A DNA stretch of 64,000 nucleotides, taken from NCBI GenBank assembly GCA_963920635.1, contig OY987298.1:85321454-85385453 (forward strand). Reading direction: 5' to 3'. Below, one piece after another: positions 1-12,778 of the stretch. The position numbers and the translations under genes were made by a program. The DNA comes from Pseudeuparius sepicola (Eukaryota; Arthropoda; Insecta; Coleoptera; Anthribidae). Numbering within the stretch: the first letter of the stretch is position 1; every line of letters starts with the position of its first letter. Under the pieces are notes generated by a model, which did no database searches, was not told where the DNA came from, and saw only the letters and a program-made list of their open reading frames with translations.

Positions 1-3000
1 AAATGTTGTCATGCTCCGAAAAAAAAAAAATTCCTATACGACGTAAATTGAGTTCTACCACACGATTCCGCCCTCAAAATTTTTCTAAAAAATTTCTAAG
101 TACCTGGCCAGCGCACTTTTTCAATTTTCAAAAATGTGGACATGCTCCGAAAAAAAATTACTATGCGACGTAAATTGACTTCTACAAGACGATTCCGCCC
201 ACAAAATTTTTCTAAAAAATTTCTGAGTGCCTGGATAGCGCACTTTTTCAATTTTCAAAAATGTTGACATGCTCCGAAAAGAAAATTCCTATGCGACGTA
301 AATTGACTTCTACAAGACGATTCCGAGCACAAAATTTTTCTAAAAAATTTCTGAGTGCCTGGCCAGCGCACTTTTTCAATTTTCAAAAATGTTGACATGC
401 TCCGAAAAGAAAATTCCTATGCGACGTAAATTGACTTCTATAAGACGATTCCGCCCACAAAATTTTTCTAAAAAATTTCTGAGTGCCTGGCCAGCGCACT
501 TTTTTAATTTTTAAAAATGTTGACATGCTCCGAAAAAAAAATTCCTATGCGACGTAAATTGAGTTCTACAACACGATTCCGCCCTCCAAATTTTTCTAAA
601 AAATTTCTGAGTGCCTGGCCAGCGCACTTTTTCAATTTTCAAACATGTTGACATGCTCCAAAAAAAATTACTATGCGACGTAAATTGAGTTCTACAACAC
701 GATTCCGCCCTCCAAATATTTCTAAAAAATTTCTGAGTGCCTGGCCAGCGCACTTTTTCAATTTTCAAAAATGTGGACATGCTCCGAAAAAAAATTACTA
801 TGCGACGTAAATTGAGTTCTACCACACGATTCCGAACTTAAAATTTTTCTAAAAAAATGTAAGTGCCTGGCCAGCGCGCTTTTTCAATTTTCAAAAATGT
901 TGACATGCTCCTTAAAAAAATCCTATGCGACGTAAATTGAGTTCTACAACAGGATTCCGCCCTCACAATTTTTCTAAAAAAATTTTAAGTGCTGGGCCAG
1001 CGCACTTTTTTAATTTTCAAAAATGTTGACATGCTCCGAAAAAAAATACCTTTGCGACGTAAATTGAGTTCTACAACACGATTCCGCACTCCAAATTTTT
1101 CTAAAAAATTTCTGTGAATAGCCAGCGCACTTTTTCAATTTTCAAACATGTTGACATGCTCAAAAAAAAATTACTATGTGACGTAAATTGAGTTCTACAA
1201 CACGATTCCGCCCTCAAAATGTTTCTAAAAAATTTTTGAGTGCCTGGCCAGCGCACTTTTTAAATTTTCAAAAATGTTGACATGCTCCGAAAAAAAAATA
1301 CCTTTGCGACGTAAATTGAGTTCTACAACACGATTCCGCAATCAAAATTTTTCTAAAAAATTTCAAAATACCTGGTCAGCGCACTTTTTCAATTTTCAAA
1401 AATGTTGACATGCTCCGAAAAGAAAATTCCTATGCGACGTAAATTGAGTTCTACAACACGATTCCACCCTCAAAATTTTTCTAAAAAATTTCTGAGTGCC
1501 TGGCCAGCGCACTTTTTCAATTTTCAAAAATGTTGACATGCTCCGAAAAAAAATACCTATGCGACGTAAATTGAGTTCTACAACACGATTCCGCCCTCAA
1601 AATTTTTCTAAAAAATTTTTAAGTACCTGGTCAGCGCACTTTTTCAATTTTCAAAAATTTTGTCATGCTCCGAAAAAAAGAATAAAATTCCTATACGACG
1701 TAAATTGAGTTCTTCCACACGATTCCGCCCTCAAAATTTTTCTAAAAAATTTCAAAGTACCTTGTCAGCGCACTTTTTCAATTTTCAAAAATGTTGACAT
1801 GCTCCGAAAAAAAATACCTATGCGACGTAAATTGAGTTCTACAACACGATTCCGCCCTCAAAATTTTTCTAAAAATTTTTTAAGTACCTGGTCAGCGCAC
1901 TTTTTCAATTTTCAAAAATGTTGTCATGCTCCGAAAAAAAAAAAAATTCCTATACGACGTAAATTGAGTTCTACCACACGATTCCGCCCTCAAAATTTTT
2001 CTAAAAATTTCTAAGTACCTGGCCAGCGCACTTTTTCAATTTTTAAAAATGTTGACATGCTCCGAAAAAAAAATCCTATACGACGTAAATTGAGTTCTAC
2101 AACACTATTCCGCCCTCCAAATTTTTCTAAAAAATTTCGAAGTACCTGGTCAGCGCACTTTTTCTATTTTCAAAAATGTTGACATGCTCCGAAAAAAAAT
2201 TCCTATGCGACGTAAATTGAGTTCTACAACACGATTCCGCCCTCAAAATGTTTCTAAAAAATTTTTGAGTGCCTGGCCAGCGCACTTTTTCAATTTTCAA
2301 AAATGTTGACATGCTCCGAAAAAAAATACCTATGCGACGTAAATTGAGTTCTTCCACACGATTCCGCCCTCAAAATTTTTCTAAAAAATTTCAAAGTACC
2401 TTGTCAGCGCACTTTTTCAATTTTCAAAAATGTTGACATGCTCCGAAAAAAAATACCTATGCGACGTAAATTGAGTTCTACAACACGATTCCGCCCTCAA
2501 AATGTTTCTAAAAAATTTTTGAGTGCCTGGCCAGCGCACTTTTTCAATTTTCAAAAATGTTGACATGCTCTGAAAAAAAAATACCTATGCGACGTAAATT
2601 GAGTTCTGCAACACGCATCCGCCCTCAAAATTTTTCTAAAAAATTTCTGAGTGCCTGCCAGAGCATTTTTTCAATTTTCAAACATGTTGACATGCTCCAA
2701 AAAAAATTACTGTGCGACGTAAATTGAGTTCTACAACACGATTCCGCCCTCAAAATGTTTCTAAAAAATTTGTGAGTGCCTGGCCAGCGCACTTTTTCAA
2801 TTTTTAAAAATGTTGACATGCTCCGAAAAAAAAATACTATGCGACGTAAATTGAGTTCTACAACACGATTCGGCACTCCAAATTTTTCTAAAAAATTTCT
2901 GAGTGAATGGCCAGCGCACTTTTTCAATTTTCAAAAATGTTGACATGCTCCGAAAAGAAAATTCCTATGCGACGTAAATTGAGTTCTACAACACGATTCG

Positions 3001-3480
3001 GCCCTCACAATTTTTCTAGAAAATTTCTGAGTGCCTGGCCAGCGCACTTTTAAATTTTCAAAAATGTTGACATGCTCCGAAAAAAAAATACCTATGCGAC
3101 GTAAATTGAGTTCTACCACACGATTCCGCCCTCAAAATTTTTCTAAAATATTTCTGAGTGCCTGGCCAGCGCACTTTTTCAATTTTCAAATATGTTGACA
3201 TGCTCCGAAAAGAAAATTCCTATGCGACGTAAATTGACTTCTACAAGACGATTCCGCCCACAAAATTTTTCTAAAAAATTTCTGAGTGCCTGGCCAGCGC
3301 ACTTTTTCAATTTTCAAAAATGTTGACATGCTCCGAAAAAAAATACTATGCGATGTAAATTGAGTTCTACAGCACGATTCCGCCCTCAAAATTTTTCTAA
3401 AAAATTTGTGTCTGCCTGGCCAGCGCACTTTTTCAATTTTCAAAAATGTTGACATACTCCGAAAAAAAAAATTCCTATGC
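1..3480. repeat. Divergent, weakly homogenised satellite domain
   Basis: About 27 monomers lack the B and C types: every copy has AATTGAGTTC or AATTGACTTC. Neighbours differ at scattered sites, with many changes seen nowhere else (AGCGCGC near 866, TGTGAATAGCC near 1112, GAGCATTTTTT near 2650). A small local group with CTACAAGACGATT or CTATAAGACGATT repeats at 181, 309 and 437 and returns near 3241. No stable higher-order period is obvious. The pattern resembles the older, less exchanged margin of a satellite array, so the true array edge may lie to the left. That is inference, since no unique flank is present. Confidence 0.8.
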
Positions 3481-3540
3481 GACGTAAATTAAGTTCTACG
3501 ACACAATTCCGCCCTAAAATTTTTTTTATAAAATTTCTGA

Positions 3541-4790
3541 GTGCCTGGCCAGCGCACTTTTTCAATTTTCAAAAATGTTGACATGCTCCGAAAAAAAATT
3601 TATATGCGACGTAAATTGAGTTCTACAACACGATTCCGCCCTCAAAATTTTTCTAAAAAATTTCAAAGTACCTGGTCAGCGCACTTTTTCAATTTTCAAA
3701 AATGTTGGCATGCTCCGAAAAAAAAATTCCTATGCGACGTAAATTAAGTTCTACAACACAATTCCGCCCTAAAAATTTTTTTATAAAATTTCTGTGCCTG
3801 GCCAGCGCACTTTTTCAATTTTCAAACATGTTGACATGCTCCGAAAAAAAATTCCTATGCGACGTAAATTAAGTTCTATAACACAATTCCGCCCTAAAAA
3901 TTTATTTATAAAATTTCTGAGTGCCTGGCCAGCGCACTTTTTCAATTTTCAAACATGTTGACATGCTCAAAAAAAAAATAAAATTCCTATACGACGTAAA
4001 TTAAGTTCTGCAACACGATTCCGCCCTAAAAATTTTTCTATAAAATTTCAAAGTACCTGGTCAGCGCACTTTTTCAATTTTCAAAAATGTTGGCATGCTC
4101 CGAAAAAAAAATTCCTATGCGACGTAAATTAAGTTCTACAACACAATTCCGCCCTAAAAATGTTTTTATAAAATTTCTGTGCCTGGCCAGCGCACTTTTT
4201 CAATTTTCAAAAATGTTGTCATGCTCCGAAAAAAAAAAAATTCCTATACGACGTAAATTAAGTTCTACAACACGATTCCGCCCTAAAAATTTTTCTATAA
4301 AATTTCTGAGTGCCCCGCCAGCGCACTTTTTCAATTTTCAAAAATGTTGACATGCTTCGAAAAAAAATACCTATGCGACGTAAATTGAGTTCTACAACAC
4401 GATTCCGCCCTCAAAATTTTTCTAAAAAATTTCAAAGTACCTGGTCAGCGCACTTTTTCAATTTTCAAAAATGTTGGCATGCTCCGAAAAAAAAATTCCT
4501 ATGCGACGTAAATTAAGTTCTACAACACAATTCCGCCCTAAAAATTTTTTTATAAAATTTCTGTGCCTGGCCAGCGCACTTTTTCAATTTTCAAACATGT
4601 TGACATGCTCCGAAAAAAAATTCCTATGCGACGTAAATTAAGTTCTACAACACAATTCCGCCCTAAAAATTTATTTATAAAATTTCTGAGTGCCTGGCCA
4701 GCGCACTTTTTCAATTTTCAAACATGTTGACATGCTCCAAAAAAAAATAAAATTCCTATACGACGTAAATTAAGTTCTGCAACACGATTC
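3541..4790. repeat. 769-bp (six-monomer) tandem duplication
   Basis: The stretch from 3541 to about 4020 reappears at 4310 to about 4790 with a constant shift of 769 bp. TTGGCATG is at 3705 and 4474, and TTTATTTATA is at 3901 and 4670. The order of types matches through the E and F monomers. The copies differ at a few sites (TTTATATGCG against TACCTATGCG; CTCAAAA against CTCCAAAA), so the event is older than the large duplications further right. After about 4790 the first copy continues into TTTCAAAGTACC and the second into TTTCTGTGCC. Confidence 0.75.
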
Positions 4791-6124
4791 CGCCCTAAAA
4801 ATTTTTCTATAAAATTTCTGTGCCTGGCCAGCGCACTTTTTCAATTTTCAAAAATGTTGTCATGCTCCGAAAAAAAAAGTTCCTATACGACGTAAATTAA
4901 GTTCTACAACACGATTCCGCCCTAAAAATTTTTCTATAAAATTTCTGAGTACCCCGCCAGCGCACTTTTTTAATTTTTAAAAATGTTGACATGCTCCGAA
5001 AAGAAAATTCCTATGCGACGTAAATTGAGTTCTACAACACGATTCCACCCTCAAAATTTTTCTAAAAAAATTTTAAGTTCCTGGTCAGCGCACTTTTTCA
5101 ATTTTCAAAAATGTTGTCATGCTCCGAAAAAAAAATAAAATTCCTATACGACGTAAATTGAGTTCTACCACACGATTCCGCCCTCAAAATTTTTCTAACA
5201 AATTTCTAAGTACCTGGCCAGCGCACTTTTTCAATTTTTAAAAATGTTGACATGCTCCGAAAAAAAAATCCTATACGACGTAAATTGAGTTCTACAACAC
5301 TATTCCGCCCTCCAAATTTTTCTAAAAAATTTCAAAGTACCTGGTCAGCGCACTTTTTCTATTTTCAAAAATGTTGACATGCTCCGAAAAAAAATTCCTA
5401 TGCGACGTAAATTGAGTTCTACAACACGATTCCGCCCTCAAAATGTTTCTAAAAAATTTTTGAGTGCCTGGCCAGCGCACTTTTTCAATTTTCAAAAATG
5501 TTGACATGCTCCGAAAAAAAATACCTATGCGACGTAAATTGAGTTCTACAACACGATTCCGCCCTCAAAATTTTTCTAAAAAAATTTTAAGTACCTGGTC
5601 AGCGCACTTTTTCAATTTTCAAAAATGTTGGCATGCTCCGAAAAAAAAATTCCTATGCGACGTAAATTAAGTTCTACAACACAATTCCGCCCTAAAAATT
5701 TTTTTATAAAATTTCTGTGCCTGGCCAGCGCACTTTTTCAATTTTCAAAAATGTTGTCATGCTCCGAAAAAAAAAAATTCCTATACGACGTAAATTAAGT
5801 TCTACAACACGATTCCGCCCTAAAAATTTTTCTATAAAATTTCTGAGTGCCCCGCCAGCGCACTTTTTCAATTTTCAAAAATGTTGACATGCTTCGAAAA
5901 AAAATACCTATGCGACGTAAATTGAGTTCTACAACACGATTCCGCCCTCAAAATGTTTCTAAAAAATTTTTGAGTGCCTGGCCAGCGCACTTTTTCAATT
6001 TTCAAAAATGTTGACATGCTCCGAAAAAAAATACCTATGCGACGTAAATTAAGTTCTGCAACACGATTCCGCCCTAAAAATTTTTTTATAAAATTTCAAA
6101 GTACCTGGCCAGCCCACTTTTTCA

Positions 6125-6840
6125 ATTTTTAAAAATGTTGACATGCTCCGAAAAGAAAATTCCTATGCGACGTAAATTGAGTTCTACAACACGATTCCAC
6201 CCTCAAAATTTTTCTAAAAAAATTTTAAGTTCCTGGTCAGCGCACTTTTTCAATTTTCAAAAATGTTGTCATGCTCCGAAAAAAAATTCCTATACGACGT
6301 AAATTGAGTTCTACCACACGATTCCGCCCTCAAAATTTTTCTAAAAAATTTCTAAGTACCTGGCCAGCCCACTTTTTCAATTTTTAAAAATGTTGACATG
6401 CTCCGAAAAAAAAATCCTATACGACGTAAATTGAGTTCTACAACACTATTCCGCCCTCCAAATTTTTCTAAAAAATTTCAAAGTACCTGGTCAGCGCACT
6501 TTTTCTATTTTCAAAAATGTTGACATGCTCCGAAAAAAAATTCCTATGCGACGTAAATTGAGTTCTACAACACGATTCGGCCCTCAAAATTTTTCTAAAA
6601 AATTTCAAAGTACCTGGTCAGCGCACTTTTTCAATTTTCAAAAATGTTGACATGCTCCGAAAGAAAATTCCTATGCGACGTAAATTGAGTTCTAGAACAC
6701 GATTCCACCCTCAAAATTTTTCTAAAAAATTTTTAAGTTCCTGGTCAGCGCACTTTTTCAATTTTCAAAAATGTTGTCATGCTCCGAAAAAAAAATAAAA
6801 TTCCTATACGACGTAAATTGAGTTCTACCACACGATTCGG
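6125..6840. repeat. Rare-variant haplotype block shared with 53,184-53,900
   Basis: Three unusual markers occur in the same order: AGCCCAC at 6366, TTCGGCCC at 6576 and TCTAGAACAC at 6691. They correspond to 53425, 53635 and 53751 (shift 47,059, then 47,060 after a one-base A-tract difference). The related block near 60,091-60,417 is a further copy produced by the 6.66-kb duplication. The block therefore links the left transition zone with the right domain, on either side of the central expansion. Confidence 0.8.
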
Positions 6841-8790
6841 CCCTCAAAATGTTTCTAAAAAATTTTTGAGTGCCTGGCCAGCGCACTTTTTCAATTTTCA
6901 AAAATGTTGACATGCTCCGAAAAAAAAATACCTATGCGACGTAAATTGAGTTCTACAACACGATTCCGCCCTCAAAATTTTTCTAAAAAAATTTTAAGTA
7001 CCTGGTCAGCGCACTTTTTCAATTTTCAAAAATGTTGTCATGCTCCGAAAAAAAAAAAAAATTCCTATACGACGTAAATTAAGTTCTACAACACGATTCC
7101 GCCCTAAAAATTTTTCTATAAAATTTCTGAGTGCCTCGCCAGCGCACTTTTTCAATTTTCAAAAATGTTGACATGCTTCGAAAAAAATACCTATGCGAGG
7201 TAAATTGAGTTCTACAACACGATTCCGCCCTCAAAATTTTTCTAAAAAATTTCAAAGTACCTGGTCAGCGCACTTTTTCAATTTTCAAAAATGTTGGCAT
7301 GCTCCGAAAAAAAATTCCTATGCGACGTAAATTAAGTTCTACAACACAATTCCGCCCTAAAAATTTTTTTATAAAATTTCTGCGCCTGGCCAGCGCACTT
7401 TTTCAATTTTCAAAAATGTTGACATGCTCCGAAAAGAAAATTCCTATGCGACGTAAATTGAGTTCTAGAACACGATTTCACCCTCAAAATTTTTCTAAAA
7501 AATTTTTAAGTTCCTGGTCAGCGCACTTTTTTAATTTTCAAAAATGTTTTCATGCTCCGAAAAAAAAATAAAATTCCTATACGACGTAAATTGAGTTCTA
7601 CCACACGATTCCGCCCTCAAAATTTTTCTAAAAAATTTCTAAGTACCTGGCCAGCGCACTTTTTCAATTTTTAAAAATGTTGACATGCTCCGAAAAAAAA
7701 ATCCTATACGACGTAAATTGAGTTCTACAACACTATTCCGCCCTCCAAATTTTTCTAAAAAATTTCAAAGTACCTGGTCAGCGCACTTTTTCTATTTTCA
7801 AAAATGTTGACATGCTCCGAAAAAAAATTCCTATGCGACGTAAATTGAGTTCTACAACACGATTCCGCCCTCAAAATGTTTCTAAAAAATTTTTGAGTGC
7901 CTGGCCAGCGCACTTTTTCAATTTTCAAAAATGTTGACATGCTCCGAAAAAAAATACCTATGCGACGTAAATTGAGTTCTACAACACGATTCCGCCCTCA
8001 AAATTTTTCTAAAAAAATTTTAAGTACCTGGTCAGCGCACTTTTGCAATTTTCAAAAATGTTGTCATGCTCCGAAAAAAAAATAAAATTCCTATACGACG
8101 TAAATTAAGTTCTGCAACACGATTCCGCCCTAAAAATTTTTCTATAAAATTTCAAAGTACCTGGTCAGCGCACTTTTTCAATTTTCAAAAATGTTGGCAT
8201 GCTCCGAAAAAAAAATTCCTATGCGACGTAAATTAAGTTCTACAACACAATTCCGCCCTAAAAATTTTTTTATAAAATTTCTGTGCCTGGCCAGCGCACT
8301 TTTTCAATTTTCATAAATGTTGTCATGCTCCGAAAAAAAAAATTCCTATACGATGTAAATTAAGTTCTACAACACGATTCCGCCCTAAAAATTTTTCTAT
8401 AAAATTTCTGAGTGCCTCGCCAGCGCACTTTTTCAATTTTCAAAAATGTTGACATGCTTCGAAAAAAATACCTATGCGACGTAAATTGAGTTCTACAACA
8501 CGATTCCGCCCTCAAAATTTTTCTAAAAAATTTCAAAGTACCTGGTCAGCGCACTTTTTCAATTTTCAAAAATGTTGGCATGCTCCGAAAAAAAAAATTC
8601 CTATGCGACGTAAATTAAGTTCTACAACACAATTCCGCCCTAAAAATTTTTTTATAAAATTTCTGTGCCTGGCCAGCGCACTTTTTCAATTTTCAAAAAT
8701 GTTGTCATGCTCCGAAAAAAAAAAAATTCCTATACGACGTAAATTAAGTTCTACAACACGATTCCGCCCTAAAAATTTTTCTATAAATTT

Positions 8791-10385
8791 CTGAGTGCCC
8801 CGCCAGCGCACTTTTTCAATTTTCAAAAATGTTGACATGCTTCGAAAAAAAATACCTATGCGACGTAAATTGAGTTCTACAACACGATTCCGCCCTCAAA
8901 ATTTTTCTAAAAAATTTCAAAGTACCTGGTCAGCGCACTTTTTCAATTTTCAAAAATGTTGGCATGCTCCGAAAAAAAAATTCCTATGCGACGTAAATTA
9001 AGTTCTACAACACAATTCCGCCCTAAAAAATTTTTTATAAAATTTCTGTGCCTGGCCAGCGCACTTTTTCAATTTTCAAAAATGTTGTCATGCTCCGAAA
9101 AAAAAAATAAAATTCCTATACGACGTAAATTGAGTTCTACCACACGATTCCGCCCTCAAAATTTTTCTAAAAAATTTCTAAGTACCTGGCCAGCGCACTT
9201 TTTCAATTTTTAAAAATGTTGACATGCTCCGAAAAAAAGATCCTATACGACGTAAATTGAGTTCTACAACACTATTCCGCCCTCCAAATTTTTCTAAAAA
9301 ATTTTTGAGTGACTGGCCAGCGCACTTTTTCAATTTTCAAAAATGTTGACATGCTCCGAAAAAAAATACCTATGCGACGTAAATTGAGTTCTACAACACG
9401 ATTCCGCCCTCAAAATTTTTCTAAAAAAATTTTAAGTACCTGGTCAGCGCACTTTTTCAATTTTCAAAAATGTTGGCATGCTCCGAAAAAAAAATTCCTA
9501 TGCGACGTAAATTAAGTTCTACAACACAATTCCGCCCTAAAAATTTTTTTATAAAATTTCTGTGCCTGGCCAGCGCACTTTTTCAATTTTCAAAAATGTT
9601 GTCATGCTCCGAAAAAAAAAAAATTCCTATACGACGTAAATTAAGTTCTACAACACGATTCCGCCCTAAAAATTTTTCTATAAAATTTCTGAGTGCCCCG
9701 CCAGCGCACTTTTTCAATTTTCAAAAATGTTGACATGCTTCGAAAAAAAAATACCTATGCGACGTAAATTGAGTTCTACAACACGATTCCGCCCTCAAAA
9801 TGTTTCTAAAAAATTTTTGAGTGCCTGGCCAGCGCACTTTTTCAATTTTCAAAAATGTTGACATGCTCCGAAAAAAAATACCTATGCGACGTAAATTAAG
9901 TTCTGCAACACGATTCCGCCCTAAAAATTTTTCTATAAAATTTCAAAGTACCTGGTCAGCGCACTTTTTCAATTTTCAAAAATGTTGGCATGCTCCGAAA
10001 AAAAAATTCCTATGCGACGTAAATTAAGTTCTTCAACACAATTCCGCCCTAAAAATTTTTTTATAAAATTTCTGTGCCTGGCCAGCGCATTTTTTCAATT
10101 TTCAAAAATGTTGTCATGCTCCGAAAAAAAAAAATTCCTATACGACGTAAATTAAGTTCTACAACACGATTCCGCAATAAAAATTTTTCTATAAAATTTC
10201 TGAGTGCCCCGCCAGCGCACTTTTTCAATTTTCAAAAATGTTGACATGCTTCGAAAAAAAATACCTATGCGACGTAAATTGAGTTCTACAACACGATTCC
10301 GCCCTCAAAATTTTTCTAAAAAATTTCAAAGTACCTGGTCAGCGCACTTTTTCAATTTTCAAAAATGTTGGCATGCTCCGAAAAA
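8791..10385. repeat. Core segment homologous to 13,147-14,868
   Basis: The order of A, B, C and D-like monomers matches 13,147 onward at a shift of 4,356 bp. One monomer carrying ACTATTCC and TTTCTATTTTC is then missing near 9280, after which the shift is 4,483 bp. The match ends near 10,385-10,392. There a B head (TTGGCATGCTCCG plus poly-A) is joined to TCCTATACGACG of another monomer type, so the joint lies in or beside the poly-A tract. The same hybrid is inherited near 11,667, 16,655, 34,101, 49,885, 56,801 and 62,314. Confidence 0.75.
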
Positions 10386-10981
10386 AAAATCCTATACGAC
10401 GTAAATTGAGTTCTACAACACTATTCCGCCCTCCAAATTTTTCTAAAAAATTTCAAAGTACCTGGTCAGCGCACTTTTTCTATTTTCAAAAATGTTGACA
10501 TGCTCCGAAAAAAAATTCCTATGCGACGTAAATTGAGTTCTACAACACGATTCCGCCCTCAAAATGTTTCTAAAAAATTTTTGAGTGCCTGGCCAGCGCA
10601 CTTTTTCAACTTTCAAAAATGTTGACATGCTCCGAAAAAAAATACCTATGCGACGTAAATTGAGTTCTACAACACGATTCCGCCCTAAAAATTTTTCTAA
10701 AAAAATTTTAAGTACCTGGTCAGCGCACTTTTGCAATTTTCAAAAATGTTGTCATGCTCCGAAAAAAAAATAAAATTCCTATACGACGTAAATTAAGTTC
10801 TGCAACACGATTCCGCCCTAAAAATTTTTCTATAAAATTTCAAAGTACCTGGTCAGCGCACTTTTTCAATTTTCAAAAATGTTGGCATGCTCCGAAAAAA
10901 AAATTCCTATGCGACGTAAATTAAGTTCTACAACACAATTCCGCTCTAAAAATTTTTTTATAAAATTTCTGTGCCTGGCCA

Positions 10982-11108
10982 GCGCACTTTTTCAATTTTC
11001 AAACATGTTGACATGCTCCGAAAAAAAATTCCTATGCGACGTAAATTAAGTTCTACAACACAATTCCGCCCTAAAAATTTATTTATAAAATTTCTGAGTG
11101 CCTGGCCA
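10982..11108. repeat. Type E marker monomer (TTTATTTATA), 127 bp
   Basis: This rare subtype has AAACATGTTGACATG and an interrupted T run TTTATTTATAAAA (at 11078). It occurs about once per large higher-order unit and so works as a phase marker. I find TTTATTTATA at 3901, 4670, 11078, 12360, 17349, 21584, 24800, 29035, 34795, 39927, 43143, 47378, 50579, 57496 and 63391. The spacings 4235, 3216 and 4235 recur in both large copies, and 1282 separates the pair at 11-12 kb. Confidence 0.85.
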
Positions 11109-11240
11109 GCGCACTTTTTCAATTTTCAAACATGTTGACATGCTCCAAAAAAAAATAAAATTCCTATACGACGTAAATTAAGTTCTGCAACACGATTCCG
11201 CCCTAAAAATTTTTCTATAAAATTTCAAAGTACCTGGTCA
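11109..11240. repeat. Type F monomer with A-tract interrupted as AATAAAATTCC (132 bp)
   Basis: This subtype directly follows type E. It carries CTCCAAAAAAAAATAAAA (no CpG at CTCC-A), CCTATACGACG, AATTAAGTTC, CTGCAACACG and a TTTCAAAGTACCTGGTCA end. The AATAAA hexamer inside the A-rich tract is also present in other long-tract subtypes. It most likely reflects one T within a poly-A tract, not a polyadenylation site, because no transcription unit is visible. One copy, near 21662, has this T changed to A. Confidence 0.8.
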
Positions 11241-12778
11241 GCGCACTTTTTCAATTTCCAAAAATGTTGGCATGCTCCGAAAAAAAAAAACCTATGCGAC
11301 GTAAATTAAGTTCTACAACACAATTCCGCCCTAAAAATTTTTTTATAAAATTTCTGTGCCTGGCCAGCGCACTTTTTCAATTTTCAAAAATGTTGTCATG
11401 CTCCGAAAAATAAAAATTCCTATACGACGTAAATTAAGTTCTACAACACGATTCCGCAATAAAAATTTTTCTATAAAATTTCTGAGTGCCCCGCCAGCGC
11501 ACTTTTTCAATTTTCAAAAATGTTGACATGCTTCGAAAAAAAATACCTATGCGACGTAAATTGAGTTCTACAACACGATTCCGCCCTCAAAATTTTTCTA
11601 AAAAATTTCAAAGTACCTGGTCAGCGCACTTTTTCAATTTTCAAAAATGTTGGCATGCTCCGAAAAAAAAATCCTATACGACGTAAATTGAGTTCTACAA
11701 CACTATTCCGCCCTCCAAATTTTTCTAAAAAATTTCAAAGTACCTGGTCAGCGCACTTTTTCTATTTTCAAAAATGTTGACATGCTCCGAAAAAAAATTC
11801 CTATGCGACGTAAATTGAGTTCTACAACACGATTCCGCCCTCAAAATGTTTCTAAAAAATTTTTGAGTGCCTGGCCAGCGCACTTTTTCAACTTTCAAAA
11901 ATGTTGACATGCTCCGAAAAAAAATACCTATGCGACGTAAATTGAGTTCTACAACACGATTCCGCCCTAAAAATTTTTCTAAAAAAATTTTAAGTACCTG
12001 GTCAGCGCACTTTTGCAATTTTCAAAAATGTTGTCATGCTCCGAAAAAAAAATAAAATTCCTATACGACGTAAATTAAGTTCTGCAACACGATTCCGCCC
12101 TAAAAATTTTTCTATAAAATTTCAAAGTACCTGGTCAGCGCACTTTTTCAATTTTCAAAAATGTTGGCATGCTCCGAAAAAAAAATTCCTATGCGACGTA
12201 AATTAAGTTCTACAACACAATTCCGCTCTAAAAATTTTTTTATAAAATTTCTGTGCCTGGCCAGCGCACTTTTTCAATTTTCAAACATGTTGACATGCTC
12301 CGAAAAAAAATTCCTATGCGACGTAAATTAAGTTCTACAACACAATTCCGCCCTAAAAATTTATTTATAAAATTTCTGAGTGCCTGGCCAGCGCACTTTT
12401 TCAATTTTCAAACATGTTGACATGCTCCAAAAAAAAATAAAATTCCTATACGACGTAAATTAAGTTCTGCAACACGATTCCGCCCTAAAAATTTTTCTAT
12501 AAAATTTCAAAGTACCTGGTCAGCGCACTTTTTCAATTTCCAAAAATGTTGGCATGCTCCGAAAAAAAAAAACCTATGCGACGTAAATTAAGTTCTACAA
12601 CACAATTCCGCCCTAAAAATTTTTTTATAAAATTTCTGTGCCTGGCCAGCGCACTTTTTCAATTTTCAAAAATGTTGTCATGCTCCGAAAAATAAAAATT
12701 CCTATACGACGTAAATTAAGTTCTACAACACGATTCCGCCCTAAAAATTTTTCTATAAAATTTCTGAGTGCCCCGCCA

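Larger units (their letters stand above)
3481..8790. repeat. Transitional satellite domain with first B/C/E/F monomers
   Basis: The first AATTAAGTTC monomer appears at 3481-3510, and from here A, B, C, E and F types mix with left-domain types. Short local duplications occur: a 769-bp one at 3541-4790, and similar stretches about 2,433 bp apart near 5322-5670 and 7755-8085. Rare variants such as AGCCCAC (6111, 6366), TTCGGCCC (6576) and TCTAGAACAC (6691) cluster here and come back only on the right side of the window. The order of types is irregular compared with the core beyond 8.8 kb. No gene or mobile element was found. Confidence 0.75.
10150..12712. repeat. 1,282-bp ten-monomer tandem duplication (two copies)
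   Basis: Everything from about 10,150 to 11,430 repeats at 11,432 to about 12,712 with a constant 1,282-bp shift, including TTTATTTATA at 11078 and 12360 and a CAACTTTCAAAAATG variant in both. The joint lies in a C-type monomer between the interrupting T at 11411 (AAAAATAAAAATTCC) and the CCGCAAT marker at 11456. That places the exchange within about 44 bp. The second copy ends in the original C monomer with CCGCCCTAAAA near 12,733. I saw no difference between the copies by eye, which suggests a recent event. Confidence 0.85.

Noticed and set aside
11109..11240. AATAAA hexamers as polyadenylation signals
   Set aside because: They arise from a single T inside a poly-A tract in certain subtypes and recur with the satellite. 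No upstream transcription unit is visible.
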